This document shows positions 1 to 5,141 of a stretch of 8,056 nucleotides of DNA, in pieces. Below the pieces are notes generated by a model. That model did not search any database. It was not told the origin of the DNA and worked only from the letters and a program-made list of their open reading frames with translations. Made by a program: the position numbers and the translations under genes. The number at the start of each line of letters is the position of its first letter. Position 1 is the stretch's first letter. The DNA comes from Conexibacteraceae bacterium (GTDB lineage Bacteria; Actinomycetota; Thermoleophilia; Solirubrobacterales; Solirubrobacteraceae), in NCBI GenBank assembly GCA_009785395.1, contig WQWK01000084.1, positions 1-8,056 on the forward strand, given 5' to 3'.

Positions 1-988
1 GCGTCCCGAACGTGTGGCGCAGATCGTGGAAGCGCAGCGAGCGCAGCCCGGCGGCAGCCAGTGCGGCCTTGTAGCGCCGGCGGAGCGCAGACCCGTCCAG
101 GAAGCCGCCGGCCTCGCCCGCGAACACCAGGTCGTCCTCCCCCACCCAGTCCGTGCGGCTCCCGAGGCGGGAGAGCGCCGTGGCGGCGTCGGGAGCCATC
201 GGCACCGACCGCACCTTGCCCGACTTCGGCGTCGTCACCACGCCGAGCGCGTAGCTCGCGCGGACTCGGATGACAGCGCCGGTGAAGTCGACGTCGCGCC
301 AGCGCAGCGCCAGCAACTCGCCCAGGCGCAGTCCGGTGAACGCGGCGGTCAGGAAGATCGCCGCGTCCTGCTCGCTCGCCGCGGCCCGCACCAGCGCCCA
401 GACCTCCTCGGGCGAGAACACCTCGATGTCCCCACTCGGCCGCAGCGGATGCTTCTCGACCGTCGCCAGCGGGTTCTTCTCGAGGCCGTAGACGCTCTGC
501 GCCCGCCGGAAGATCCCATGGAGTTGAATCAGCAGCTTGTTCTTGCTGCGGTTGGAGAGCCCGTCGAGCGATGCGCGCCAGTGTTCGATGTCGGCTCGCT
601 CGATCGCGTCGATCGGACGCTCCCCGAATGCCGGCAGCAGCCGCGACCGCAGCACGTTCCGGTAGTCCTTCAGCGTCGACGGCTTGCGCCCGCGGTCCTG
701 CTCGATGAACCGCATCCACTCCTCCGCTGCCTCGGCGAAGGTCACGGAAGGCGACCACGCCCCTGGCAGCGCTCCGCGTCGTGCCTGAGCGAGCACGTCC
801 TGCAGCCACACCTCGGCTGTGCGCTTCGTGAAGTAACCCTCGCGGGGCCGCCCGCGGTCCGCCCACGCAGGCCCGATTTTCTTCTGGACCTGGCGCCCAT
901 CGGGCAGCCGGTACTTCGCGTACCAGACCGGCCCGCGCGCTCGATCGACGCGAAAAACGTGTCCCGATGGCTCCCTGAGCGTGCTCAC
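1..988 (-). CDS. Tyrosine recombinase / phage-type integrase (partial, C-terminus off left edge)
   Basis: This is a site-specific tyrosine recombinase that would integrate and excise a mobile element. Reading the minus strand from a GTG at 988 gives 329 codons without a stop, then the window ends. Residues about 20-45 (VWYAKYRLPDGR) look like an arm-type DNA-binding domain. Residues about 80-165 form the helical core-binding domain. The catalytic domain shows the first Arg at R221 (TGLRLGEL), the beta-hairpin Lys near K255 (TPKSGKVRSVPM) and the HxxR box at 321-324 (FHDLRHTFGT). The second His/Trp and the nucleophilic Tyr would lie just off the window. The GTG start is the best in-frame choice, but its Shine-Dalgarno is poor (GAGAGGGG about 16 nt upstream). 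The gene lies 102 bp from the 3' end of a tRNA-Arg gene and reads away from it, as integrases at attL or attR junctions do. What is seen is intact; completeness cannot be judged. Confidence 0.93.
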   Translation of the reverse strand, partial: MSTLREPSGHVFRVDRARGPVWYAKYRLPDGRQVQKKIGPAWADRGRPREGYFTKRTAEVWLQDVLAQARRGALPGAWSPSVTFAEAAEEWMRFIEQDRGRKPSTLKDYRNVLRSRLLPAFGERPIDAIERADIEHWRASLDGLSNRSKNKLLIQLHGIFRRAQSVYGLEKNPLATVEKHPLRPSGDIEVFSPEEVWALVRAAASEQDAAIFLTAAFTGLRLGELLALRWRDVDFTGAVIRVRASYALGVVTTPKSGKVRSVPMAPDAATALSRLGSRTDWVGEDDLVFAGEAGGFLDGSALRRRYKAALAAAGLRSLRFHDLRHTFGT

Positions 989-1034
989 AAAGCCAATACT
1001 ACGCCCCTCTCGGGACAGATCCGGGACATATCCC
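960..1034. repeat. CGGGACA repeats and small dyad between integrase and tRNA
   Basis: The heptamer CGGGACA occurs directly at 1011-1017 and 1022-1028, exactly 11 bp apart, so on the same face of the helix. An inverted copy (TGTCCCG) lies at 960-966 inside the first codons of the integrase gene. The second direct copy also sits in a small dyad, GGGA-CATA-TCCC (1023-1034). Such repeats beside an integrase start could be arm-type integrase sites, excisionase sites or an operator. Which of these applies is inference only. Confidence 0.4.
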
Positions 1035-1090
1035 AAGCCACGCCGCGGACCAGAATCACCCGAAACCGCTCATTTACAGGGATTTTCCAG

Positions 1091-1130
1091 CGCCCCCGGC
1101 AGGACTCGAACCTGCGGCCTACGGATTAGA
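1091..1130 (-). other. Putative attachment-site (attL/attR) core at the tRNA-Arg 3' end
   Basis: Integrases of this type commonly use the 3' half of a tRNA gene (T-arm to acceptor) as their crossover region. The duplicated segment restores an intact tRNA at one junction. Here an intact tRNA is followed, on its 3' side, by the integrase gene, so the core should fall in roughly the last 40 bases of the tRNA, possibly reaching past its end. The second copy that would fix the exact core is not in this window. The coordinates are therefore approximate and inferred from gene arrangement. Confidence 0.5.
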
Positions 1131-1164
1131 AGTCCGCCGCTCTATCCAGCTGAGCTACGGGGGC
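1091..1164 (-). tRNA. tRNA-Arg (anticodon UCU)
   Basis: The reverse complement folds as a standard cloverleaf. The seven-base acceptor stem is GCCCCCG (1164-1158) with CGGGGGC (1098-1092), and the discriminator G is at 1091. The D-arm contains GCTCAGCTGGATAGAGC, and the T-arm is GCAGG-TTCGAGT-CCTGC. The anticodon loop is CTTCTAA, closed by CGGA/TCCG, so bases 34-36 read TCT, which decodes AGA (arginine). No CCA is encoded; it would be added after transcription. The gene is intact and lies directly beside an integrase, which marks it as a probable integration target. Confidence 0.95.
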
Positions 1165-1189
1165 GTGCGGGTCCCGTCGCAGCAGTTGC

Positions 1190-1219
1190 GGGTCCCTGCC
1201 CGACAATTGTGTCGGACCC
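1190..1219. terminator. Weak stem-loop between cupin gene and tRNA
   Basis: CCGACA (1200-1205) and TGTCGG (1210-1215) form a perfect six-base stem around an ATTG loop. GGGT (1190-1193) and ACCC (1216-1219) could extend it across a one-sided bulge. It lies about 30 nt past the cupin stop codon and ahead of the tRNA on the minus strand, so it may end the cupin transcript. No T-run follows it, so an intrinsic terminator is only a possibility. The rest of the 80-bp gap should hold the tRNA promoter, but I cannot pick out convincing -35/-10 boxes. Confidence 0.3.
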
Positions 1220-1244
1220 TGAGGGTGACAGGAGGCGAGGCGGG

Positions 1245-1637
1245 TCAGATGTCGCTGGTGCCCTCGCGACCGTAGTCGTCGCGGAGCCGCACGACGTCGT
1301 CGAGGTGGGGGGTCGAGGCCTCGAGCACGTCGGAGTCCTCGAGCGCCTCGATCGTGTGGATCACTCTGGGTTGGTTCTGCCAGACGTCGCCGACGCTGAC
1401 CGTGCGCTCGGTCAGCGCGTCGGCCGACTCACCCTGTACGAGGATCAGCCTGCCGGACAGCACGTAGCAGCTCTCGTCCTTCAGCTCGTGGTACTGCAGC
1501 GAGAGCCGGTGGCCCTTGTTGACGTGGAGGATCTTGCCCACGTATTGATCGGTGGCGGCCCACCAGATCTCGTATCCCCAGGGCTTCTCGACGCGCCGGG
1601 GCAGGACCTGCTGGCTTGTGGATTCGGTCGCTGACAT
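1245..1637 (-). CDS. Small cupin protein, mannose-6-phosphate isomerase type II-like domain
   Basis: The product is a 130-residue single-domain cupin. The sequence from KPWGYE (about residue 18) to the end resembles the C-terminal cupin of type II phosphomannose isomerases (the AlgA/ManC isomerase half). The first cupin motif is GHRLSLQYHELKDE, with likely metal ligands Q48, H50 and E55. The second is GDVWQNQPRVIH, with H94. The tail STPHLDDVVRLRDDYGR is typical of the family. Stand-alone versions may isomerise sugar phosphates or merely bind a sugar-like ligand; the substrate cannot be read from sequence. No nucleotidyltransferase domain is fused or adjacent. I chose the ATG at 1637 because AGGG sits 9 nt upstream. 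A TTG at 1643 would add two residues. The gene is transcribed away from the ABC cluster and towards the tRNA, with no obvious operon partner. Confidence 0.85.
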   Translation of the reverse strand: MSATESTSQQVLPRRVEKPWGYEIWWAATDQYVGKILHVNKGHRLSLQYHELKDESCYVLSGRLILVQGESADALTERTVSVGDVWQNQPRVIHTIEALEDSDVLEASTPHLDDVVRLRDDYGREGTSDI

Positions 1638-1718
1638 GGGCAATCACCCTGCCACGTCAGCCCGCCGGGCGCAAGCGCGATCCCGGTGACCCGGCGACCG
1701 GCGCGACCCGCGCGAGCA

Positions 1719-1766
1719 CCGCTTACCTCGGGTTTACACTTCTAATTGGGACCACGGCAGGAAAGG
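1719..1766 (+). promoter_or_regulatory. Possible promoter and RBS for the secreted protein/ABC cluster
   Basis: The 135-bp divergent gap between the cupin and the secreted-protein gene holds the AT-richest local stretch, GGTTTACACTTCTAATT (1731-1747). TCTAAT (1741-1746) is a reasonable -10 box. A matching -35 about 17 bp upstream is poor. TTTACA (1733-1738) resembles a -35 but has no -10 at the right distance. The purine-rich AGGAAAGG (1759-1766) is a good Shine-Dalgarno six bases before the ATG at 1773. I see no convincing promoter for the divergent cupin gene. Confidence 0.35.
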
Positions 1767-1772
1767 TCGCCC

Positions 1773-2183
1773 ATGAAAGTCTCACGCAGTCTCCGCAGCC
1801 GCCTCGTCGCATTGGCGCTCTCAACCGCGCTGGCGCTCGCGTCGGCCGCCCTCGCCCTGCCCGCCACCGCGACCAGCTCCACAGCCAGGTTCACCCTCAC
1901 CCCGCATATCGCCAACCACACCCCGGTCATCAACAGGAAGTGGCCGATCACGATCGATGTCACCAAGGGCAAGGCAAGGCTCAGCGGCAGCGTGAGGTAC
2001 GAGTTCCTGTTCGCCGGCACGGACGTCAGCAACAAGCCAGGCCACAAGTTCAAGGACGGAGTCTTCAAGGACACGATGCTGTACCCGACCAAGTCGCTCG
2101 GCGAGCCGCTGACGCTGCGGATCCTGGTGACGACCAAATACGGCACCGAGCACATCGACTGGGCAGTGCAGTCGAAGCAGTAG
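1773..2183 (+). CDS. Secreted small beta-rich protein of unknown function
   Basis: I do not recognise this family. The 136-residue product starts with a clear Sec signal peptide: basic residues (KVSRSLRSR) to about residue 9, a hydrophobic Leu/Ala core to about 31, and an Ala-x-Ala-type cleavage region near LPATA. There is no lipobox Cys, and no Cys at all. The mature part, about 100 residues, is lysine-rich. Its alternating strand-like segments (PITIDV, SVRYEFLFAG, LTLRILVTT, HIDWAV) suggest a single Ig-like or fibronectin-like beta sandwich; the fold is inferred by eye. The ATG at 1773 has a good RBS; an in-frame upstream start at 1746 would place residues before the signal peptide and is unlikely. 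The ABC ATPase gene begins 15 nt after the stop, so the three genes are probably co-transcribed. It may be an exported partner or substrate of that transporter. Confidence 0.8.
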   Translation: MKVSRSLRSRLVALALSTALALASAALALPATATSSTARFTLTPHIANHTPVINRKWPITIDVTKGKARLSGSVRYEFLFAGTDVSNKPGHKFKDGVFKDTMLYPTKSLGEPLTLRILVTTKYGTEHIDWAVQSKQ

Positions 2184-2198
2184 CGTCGGAAAGGCCCG

Positions 2199-2882
2199 AT
2201 GCCTGGTTCCCGGGTAGTCCTCACCGATGTCAACCGCGCCCACGGGGCCGCGCACATCCTGCGCGACGTCAGCTTCACGATCGAGCCGGGTGAGCTCGTC
2301 GCTCTGACCGGCCCGTCCGGCTCCGGCAAGACCACGCTGCTGCAGCTGATCGGCAGCCTCGACAGGCCGACCTCCGGCGCGATCCAGGTCGACGACACCG
2401 CCGTCCACGCGCTCAGACATCCGGCGAAGTTCAGACGCGAGATGGTCGGCTTCGTCTTCCAGCTGCACCACCTGCTGCCGTCGCTGACCGTCCAGCAGAA
2501 CGTCGAGCTGACGATGGTGGCCGCGCGCGTCGGCCGGCGCGAGCGGCTCGCGCGCGCCGAGGAGCTGCTCGAGGAGGTCGGGCTCCCCGCCGAGCGCATG
2601 CGCGACCTTCCGCAGGACCTGTCCGGCGGCGAGCGCCAGCGCGTCGCGATCGCGCGCGCGCTGGCCGGACGCCCGCGGCTGATCCTCGCCGATGAGCCGA
2701 CCGGGTCGCTCGACTCAGCCGCCTCCGACAAGATCTGGACGCTGCTCGCGAGCGTGCGGGAGCGCCACGGAACCACGGTCCTGATCGCCTCGCACGACCC
2801 GTCGCTGCTGGACAACGCCGACCGCGGGATCACGATCGCCGACGGTCGCGTCACCGACTCGCGCATGCGGGAGGCGGCATGA
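2199..2882 (+). CDS. ABC transporter ATP-binding protein, MacB/LolD family
   Basis: This is the cytoplasmic ATPase of a MacB/LolD-type (type VII) ABC system, which couples ATP hydrolysis to mechanical work on substrates outside the membrane rather than to ordinary transport. The 227 residues are the normal length. All motifs are present: Walker A GPSGSGKT (38-45), Q-loop Gln at 88 (FVFQLHHLLP), signature LSGGERQ (141-147), Walker B LILADE (161-166) followed by PTGSLD, and the switch His at 199 (IASHD). The start ATG has GGAAAGG four bases upstream. The stop overlaps the permease start (ATGA at 2879-2882), showing translational coupling to its membrane partner. Upstream, 15 nt away, is the secreted protein gene. 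The substrate is unknown: family members handle lipoproteins, peptides or cell-wall hydrolase control. Confidence 0.95.
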   Translation: MPGSRVVLTDVNRAHGAAHILRDVSFTIEPGELVALTGPSGSGKTTLLQLIGSLDRPTSGAIQVDDTAVHALRHPAKFRREMVGFVFQLHHLLPSLTVQQNVELTMVAARVGRRERLARAEELLEEVGLPAERMRDLPQDLSGGERQRVAIARALAGRPRLILADEPTGSLDSAASDKIWTLLASVRERHGTTVLIASHDPSLLDNADRGITIADGRVTDSRMREAA

Positions 2883-3988
2883 CGACGATCGCGCAGACGC
2901 TCGGGGCGCTCAAGCGCAGGCCGTTGCGCACGTTCCTGACCGCACTCGGCACGGCGCTGGGGATCGCGACGATCGTGGCCCTGCTCGCGATCTCGGATGG
3001 CGCCCAGCAGAGCGCCGGCCGCTTCCTCAACCTCGGCAGCTCCGACCTCGGCGTCTTCCAGAAGGACGCCGCCGACCCGACCACCTCGGTGCTCCCGCTC
3101 ACCCTGCTCCACGAACTCCAACAGACGCCGGGCATCGCGCAGGCCACACCGATCATCCTCCTCGTCCAGCAGATCAGGCACTCTCCGGCGGCATTCGCGT
3201 TCGGCGCCGAGCCGAACTCGTTCGTCACCGACCGCTACGTGTTCACGAGCGGCCACATGTTCAGCGGCCCCCACGAGGCCGTGATCGGCACCGCGCTCGC
3301 CGCCAGCCGGCACCTGCACACGGGCGGCACGCTCACCGTCGCGCACCGCGCTTTCCGGATCACCGGCGTCTACCACATCGGCGTCGCCCAACAGGACCAG
3401 GGCGCCGTGATCCCGCTCGCCGCCGCGCAGGCGATCTCCGGCAAGGCCGGCGAGGCGACGACGATCGCGCTCAGCGTCTCCTCGACCACGAGCCGTGCAG
3501 CCGCCACCCGCGAGATCAACCGCCGCTTCCCGGGCCTGCTGGTGATCGGCGACGGCCTCCCCGCCCTGCGCGCCGGGGTCAACGGCCAGTTGCTCTCCAA
3601 CCTGGCCCTCGTGCTCGCGGCGATCGCGCTGATGATCGGCGGCATCGGCGTGATGAACACGATGCTGATGGCCGTGATCGAACGGCGCGCCGAGTTCGCG
3701 CTGCTCTCCGCGGTCGGCTGGAGCGGGCCGCAGATCGCGGCGCGCGTGATCATCGAGGGCGTCGTCACGACGGTGATCGGCGCCGCCATCGGCCTGCTGC
3801 TGGGCACCGTCGGTGCGCACTTCCTCGTCCAGGCGCTCGGCGCGCAGGAGTTCGTGGCGCCCGACGTGACCGCCTGGGACCTCGGCCGGGCGCTGCTCGT
3901 CGGCGTGCTGCTGGGCGTGCTCGGCGGCCTCTACCCCGCGTGGCGCGCCGCGCGCGTCTCACCCGCCCAGGTCCTCGCACAGCGCTGA
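2879..3988 (+). CDS. ABC transporter permease, FtsX/MacB family
   Basis: This is the 369-residue membrane subunit partnering the overlapping ATPase. It has the usual four-helix plan: TM1 at about 17-38 (after LKRRPLRTFLTALG), an extracellular domain at about 40-235 of the MacB periplasmic-core type, then TM2 at about 240-262 (IALMIGGIGVMNTMLMAV), TM3 at about 291-318 and TM4 at about 336-354. It ends in the family hallmark YPAWRAARVSPAQVL. The cytoplasmic ERRAEFALLSAVGWS stretch after TM2 is the conserved coupling region that contacts the ATPase. Two subunits with two ATPases would form the complex. No MacA-type adaptor gene is present; the small secreted protein upstream takes that gene position but does not resemble MacA. 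A strong hairpin begins 24 nt after the stop. Confidence 0.93.
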   Translation: MTTIAQTLGALKRRPLRTFLTALGTALGIATIVALLAISDGAQQSAGRFLNLGSSDLGVFQKDAADPTTSVLPLTLLHELQQTPGIAQATPIILLVQQIRHSPAAFAFGAEPNSFVTDRYVFTSGHMFSGPHEAVIGTALAASRHLHTGGTLTVAHRAFRITGVYHIGVAQQDQGAVIPLAAAQAISGKAGEATTIALSVSSTTSRAAATREINRRFPGLLVIGDGLPALRAGVNGQLLSNLALVLAAIALMIGGIGVMNTMLMAVIERRAEFALLSAVGWSGPQIAARVIIEGVVTTVIGAAIGLLLGTVGAHFLVQALGAQEFVAPDVTAWDLGRALLVGVLLGVLGGLYPAWRAARVSPAQVLAQR

Positions 3989-4011
3989 GTCACGCGGGCT
4001 GAACGCATCAC

Positions 4012-4043
4012 CCGTGCTGCTGGCCAGCTAGCCAGCAGCACGG
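4012..4043. terminator. Perfect 13-bp hairpin after the ABC permease
   Basis: CCGTGCTGCTGGC (4012-4024) and GCCAGCAGCACGG (4031-4043) are exact reverse complements around a six-base loop CAGCTA. It lies 24 nt past the permease stop and ahead of the LysR promoter region, which fits a transcription terminator separating the two units. There is no T-tract afterwards (GAGCAAAGCGC follows), as is common in high-GC actinobacteria, so it could instead act by Rho or protect the 3' end of the mRNA. Confidence 0.65.
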
Positions 4044-4107
4044 AGCAAAGCGCTTAAAACGAGAGCGCTCCGTTCGGCGGGATATGAGGCCGGTACGGAG
4101 CGCGCTC
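4041..4107. repeat. Nested inverted repeats with alternative pairings in the LysR upstream gap
   Basis: GCGCTCCG (4065-4072) is matched perfectly by CGGAGCGC (4096-4103), with a possible inner stem CGGC/GCCG around a loop GGGATATGAG. The same GCTCCG (4067-4072) can also pair with CGGAGC (4041-4046), which is itself the tail of the preceding hairpin. Two self-palindromes lie here: GAGCGCTC (4063-4070) and GAGCGCGCTC (4098-4107). The first arm cannot be in both stems at once, so the structures compete. This could be read-through control, a protein-binding site or a remnant repeat. No gene of credible size is visible in the 211-bp gap. Confidence 0.5.
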
Positions 4108-4124
4108 TGAGGGGAGGAGAGGGT

Positions 4125-4154
4125 GCTGCGCTGCAGATAGTGACGCATCGCAGC
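4125..4154. promoter_or_regulatory. Possible LysR-type operator (GCTGCG-N18-CGCAGC)
   Basis: A dyad GCTGCG (4125-4130) / CGCAGC (4149-4154) flanks ATAGTGACGCAT. Its centre lies about 60 bp upstream of the start site inferred from the -10 box. LysR-type regulators usually bind an interrupted dyad centred near -65 of the promoter they control, so this is a candidate autoregulatory site for the lysR-ligD-ku operon. The 18-bp spacer is longer than the typical T-N11-A site, so the assignment is tentative. Confidence 0.3.
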
Positions 4155-4162
4155 CAGAAGTC

Positions 4163-4199
4163 CAAGACGCAATTCGACAAAGACCTATAAGCTCTGGTT
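4163..4199 (+). promoter_or_regulatory. Likely promoter of the lysR-ligD-ku operon, giving a leaderless mRNA
   Basis: TATAAG (4186-4191) is a good -10 box in an otherwise GC-rich region. A -35 would fall near 4163-4168, where only a weak match exists. Transcription would then begin about 7 nt after the -10 box, at 4198-4200, almost exactly at the A of the LysR ATG (4200). There is no Shine-Dalgarno before that ATG, which agrees with a leaderless transcript. Confidence 0.5.
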
Positions 4200-5141
4200 A
4201 TGGAACTGCGGCAGCTGCGATATCTGGTGGCGCTGGCCGAGGAGGAGAGCTTCACGCGCGCGGCCGAGCGCGAGCACATCGCGCAGCCGGCGCTCTCCCA
4301 GCAGATCCAGAAGCTCGAGCAGGAACTCGGGCTGCCGCTCGTCGAGCGGACCACGCGCCGGGTCTCGATCACCGACGCCGGCAACCTGCTCGTCGCGCGG
4401 GCGCGGCGCGTGCTCGCGGAGCTCGAGTCGGCCCACCAGGAGCTCGACCGTGTCCGCGGCGTCCAGACCGGCCACGTGACCGTGGGCGCGATGAACACCA
4501 TGGGGCCGGTCGACATCACGCTGGTGCTGTCCCGTTTCCACGAGCTGCACCCGTACGTCGAGCTGACCGTGCGCGAGGACAACAGCGACGCGCTCGCGGA
4601 GATGCTGCGCGTCGATGCGCTCGACCTCGCGTTTCTGTCGGTCACCGAGCGCGTTGAGAGCCATGGACTGGCGCTTCAGCAGATCCTCGAGGAGGAGCTC
4701 GTCGTGGTGTTGCCCGACGCCCACCGGCTGGCGCGCCGCGAGGAGATCCGGATGGCGGAGCTGGCGGGCGAGCAGTTCATCAGCTACCGCGAGGGCGCGC
4801 GCCTGCGCGAGCTGCTCGAGGGCGCTGCCGCCGAGGCCGGCTTCGAGCCGCGGATCATCCTCGAGTCCAACGAGAGCCGCCGCATCCGGCGCCTTGTCGG
4901 GCGCGGGCTGGGCGTCTCGATCCTGCCGCACTCGCATGCGATCGGAGTCGGCACCAACGACCCGATCGCGGTCGCACGACTGATCGAACCGGCTTTGACG
5001 CGCGACATCACGCTCGCCTGGCGCTCCGGCCGGCGGCTCCCCCCGGCCGTCTCGGAGTTCCTCGCACTCACGCGCGAGATGCTGCCGCCGCAGGGCCCGT
5101 GGCTGCGGCAGGACACCGGCGAGACCCCGGCTCTGGCATGA
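4200..5141 (+). CDS. LysR-type transcriptional regulator, first gene of the NHEJ operon
   Basis: The product is a 313-residue LysR-family DNA-binding regulator of normal length. Residues 1-60 form the winged helix-turn-helix (MELRQLRYLVALAEEESFTRAAE, recognition helix about 28-37 with PALSQQIQKLE). A linker helix spans about 61-90, and the periplasmic-binding-protein-like effector domain about 91-295. These proteins are usually tetramers whose DNA binding changes on binding a small molecule or on redox change; the effector is not readable here. The start is firm: MELRQLRY is the canonical family N-terminus and an in-frame TAA lies at 4188-4190. The stop overlaps the ligD start (ATGA, 5138-5141), so it is coupled to the repair genes rather than divergent from its target, the commoner LysR arrangement. 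It may control the whole operon, itself included, but genes elsewhere may also be its targets. Confidence 0.92.
   Translation: MELRQLRYLVALAEEESFTRAAEREHIAQPALSQQIQKLEQELGLPLVERTTRRVSITDAGNLLVARARRVLAELESAHQELDRVRGVQTGHVTVGAMNTMGPVDITLVLSRFHELHPYVELTVREDNSDALAEMLRVDALDLAFLSVTERVESHGLALQQILEEELVVVLPDAHRLARREEIRMAELAGEQFISYREGARLRELLEGAAAEAGFEPRIILESNESRRIRRLVGRGLGVSILPHSHAIGVGTNDPIAVARLIEPALTRDITLAWRSGRRLPPAVSEFLALTREMLPPQGPWLRQDTGETPALA

Noticed and set aside
14..1129. A 371-codon open frame on the plus strand
   Set aside because: It lies opposite the integrase, runs into the tRNA gene and is dominated by Arg/Pro/Ala-type codons expected from the complement of a high-GC gene. The minus strand carries clear integrase motifs.
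981..1634. A 217-codon plus-strand frame across the tRNA and cupin gene
   Set aside because: Its PGRTRTCGLRIRSPPL stretch is simply the translated complement of the tRNA, and the rest is the shadow of the cupin gene.
1733..1738. TTTACA as a -35 box for the secreted-protein operon
   Set aside because: The expected -10 position about 17 bp downstream (around 1756-1761) is GC-rich and coincides with the ribosome site, so it cannot serve as that promoter.
1742..3820. A 692-codon minus-strand open frame
   Set aside because: Although long, it is antisense to the secreted protein, ATPase and permease, all of which have recognisable motifs and good ribosome sites. High GC content produces such long shadows.
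4084..4140. Mini-ORFs upstream of lysR (ATG 4084-4110, nine codons; GTG 4123-4140, six codons including one Cys)
   Set aside because: They are too short to support from sequence alone, and the first has no ribosome site. The second has a GGAGG just upstream, but lies upstream of the inferred promoter, so it would not be on the leaderless message.
4185..4937. A 250-codon minus-strand frame opposite lysR
   Set aside because: It shows no domain and only low-complexity charged sequence, while the plus strand encodes a textbook LysR protein.
5099..5137. Upstream GTG start for LigD at 5099
   Set aside because: It would add 13 residues overlapping lysR with no family resemblance. The ATG at 5138 in the ATGA overlap gives the usual LigD N-terminus and a coupled start.
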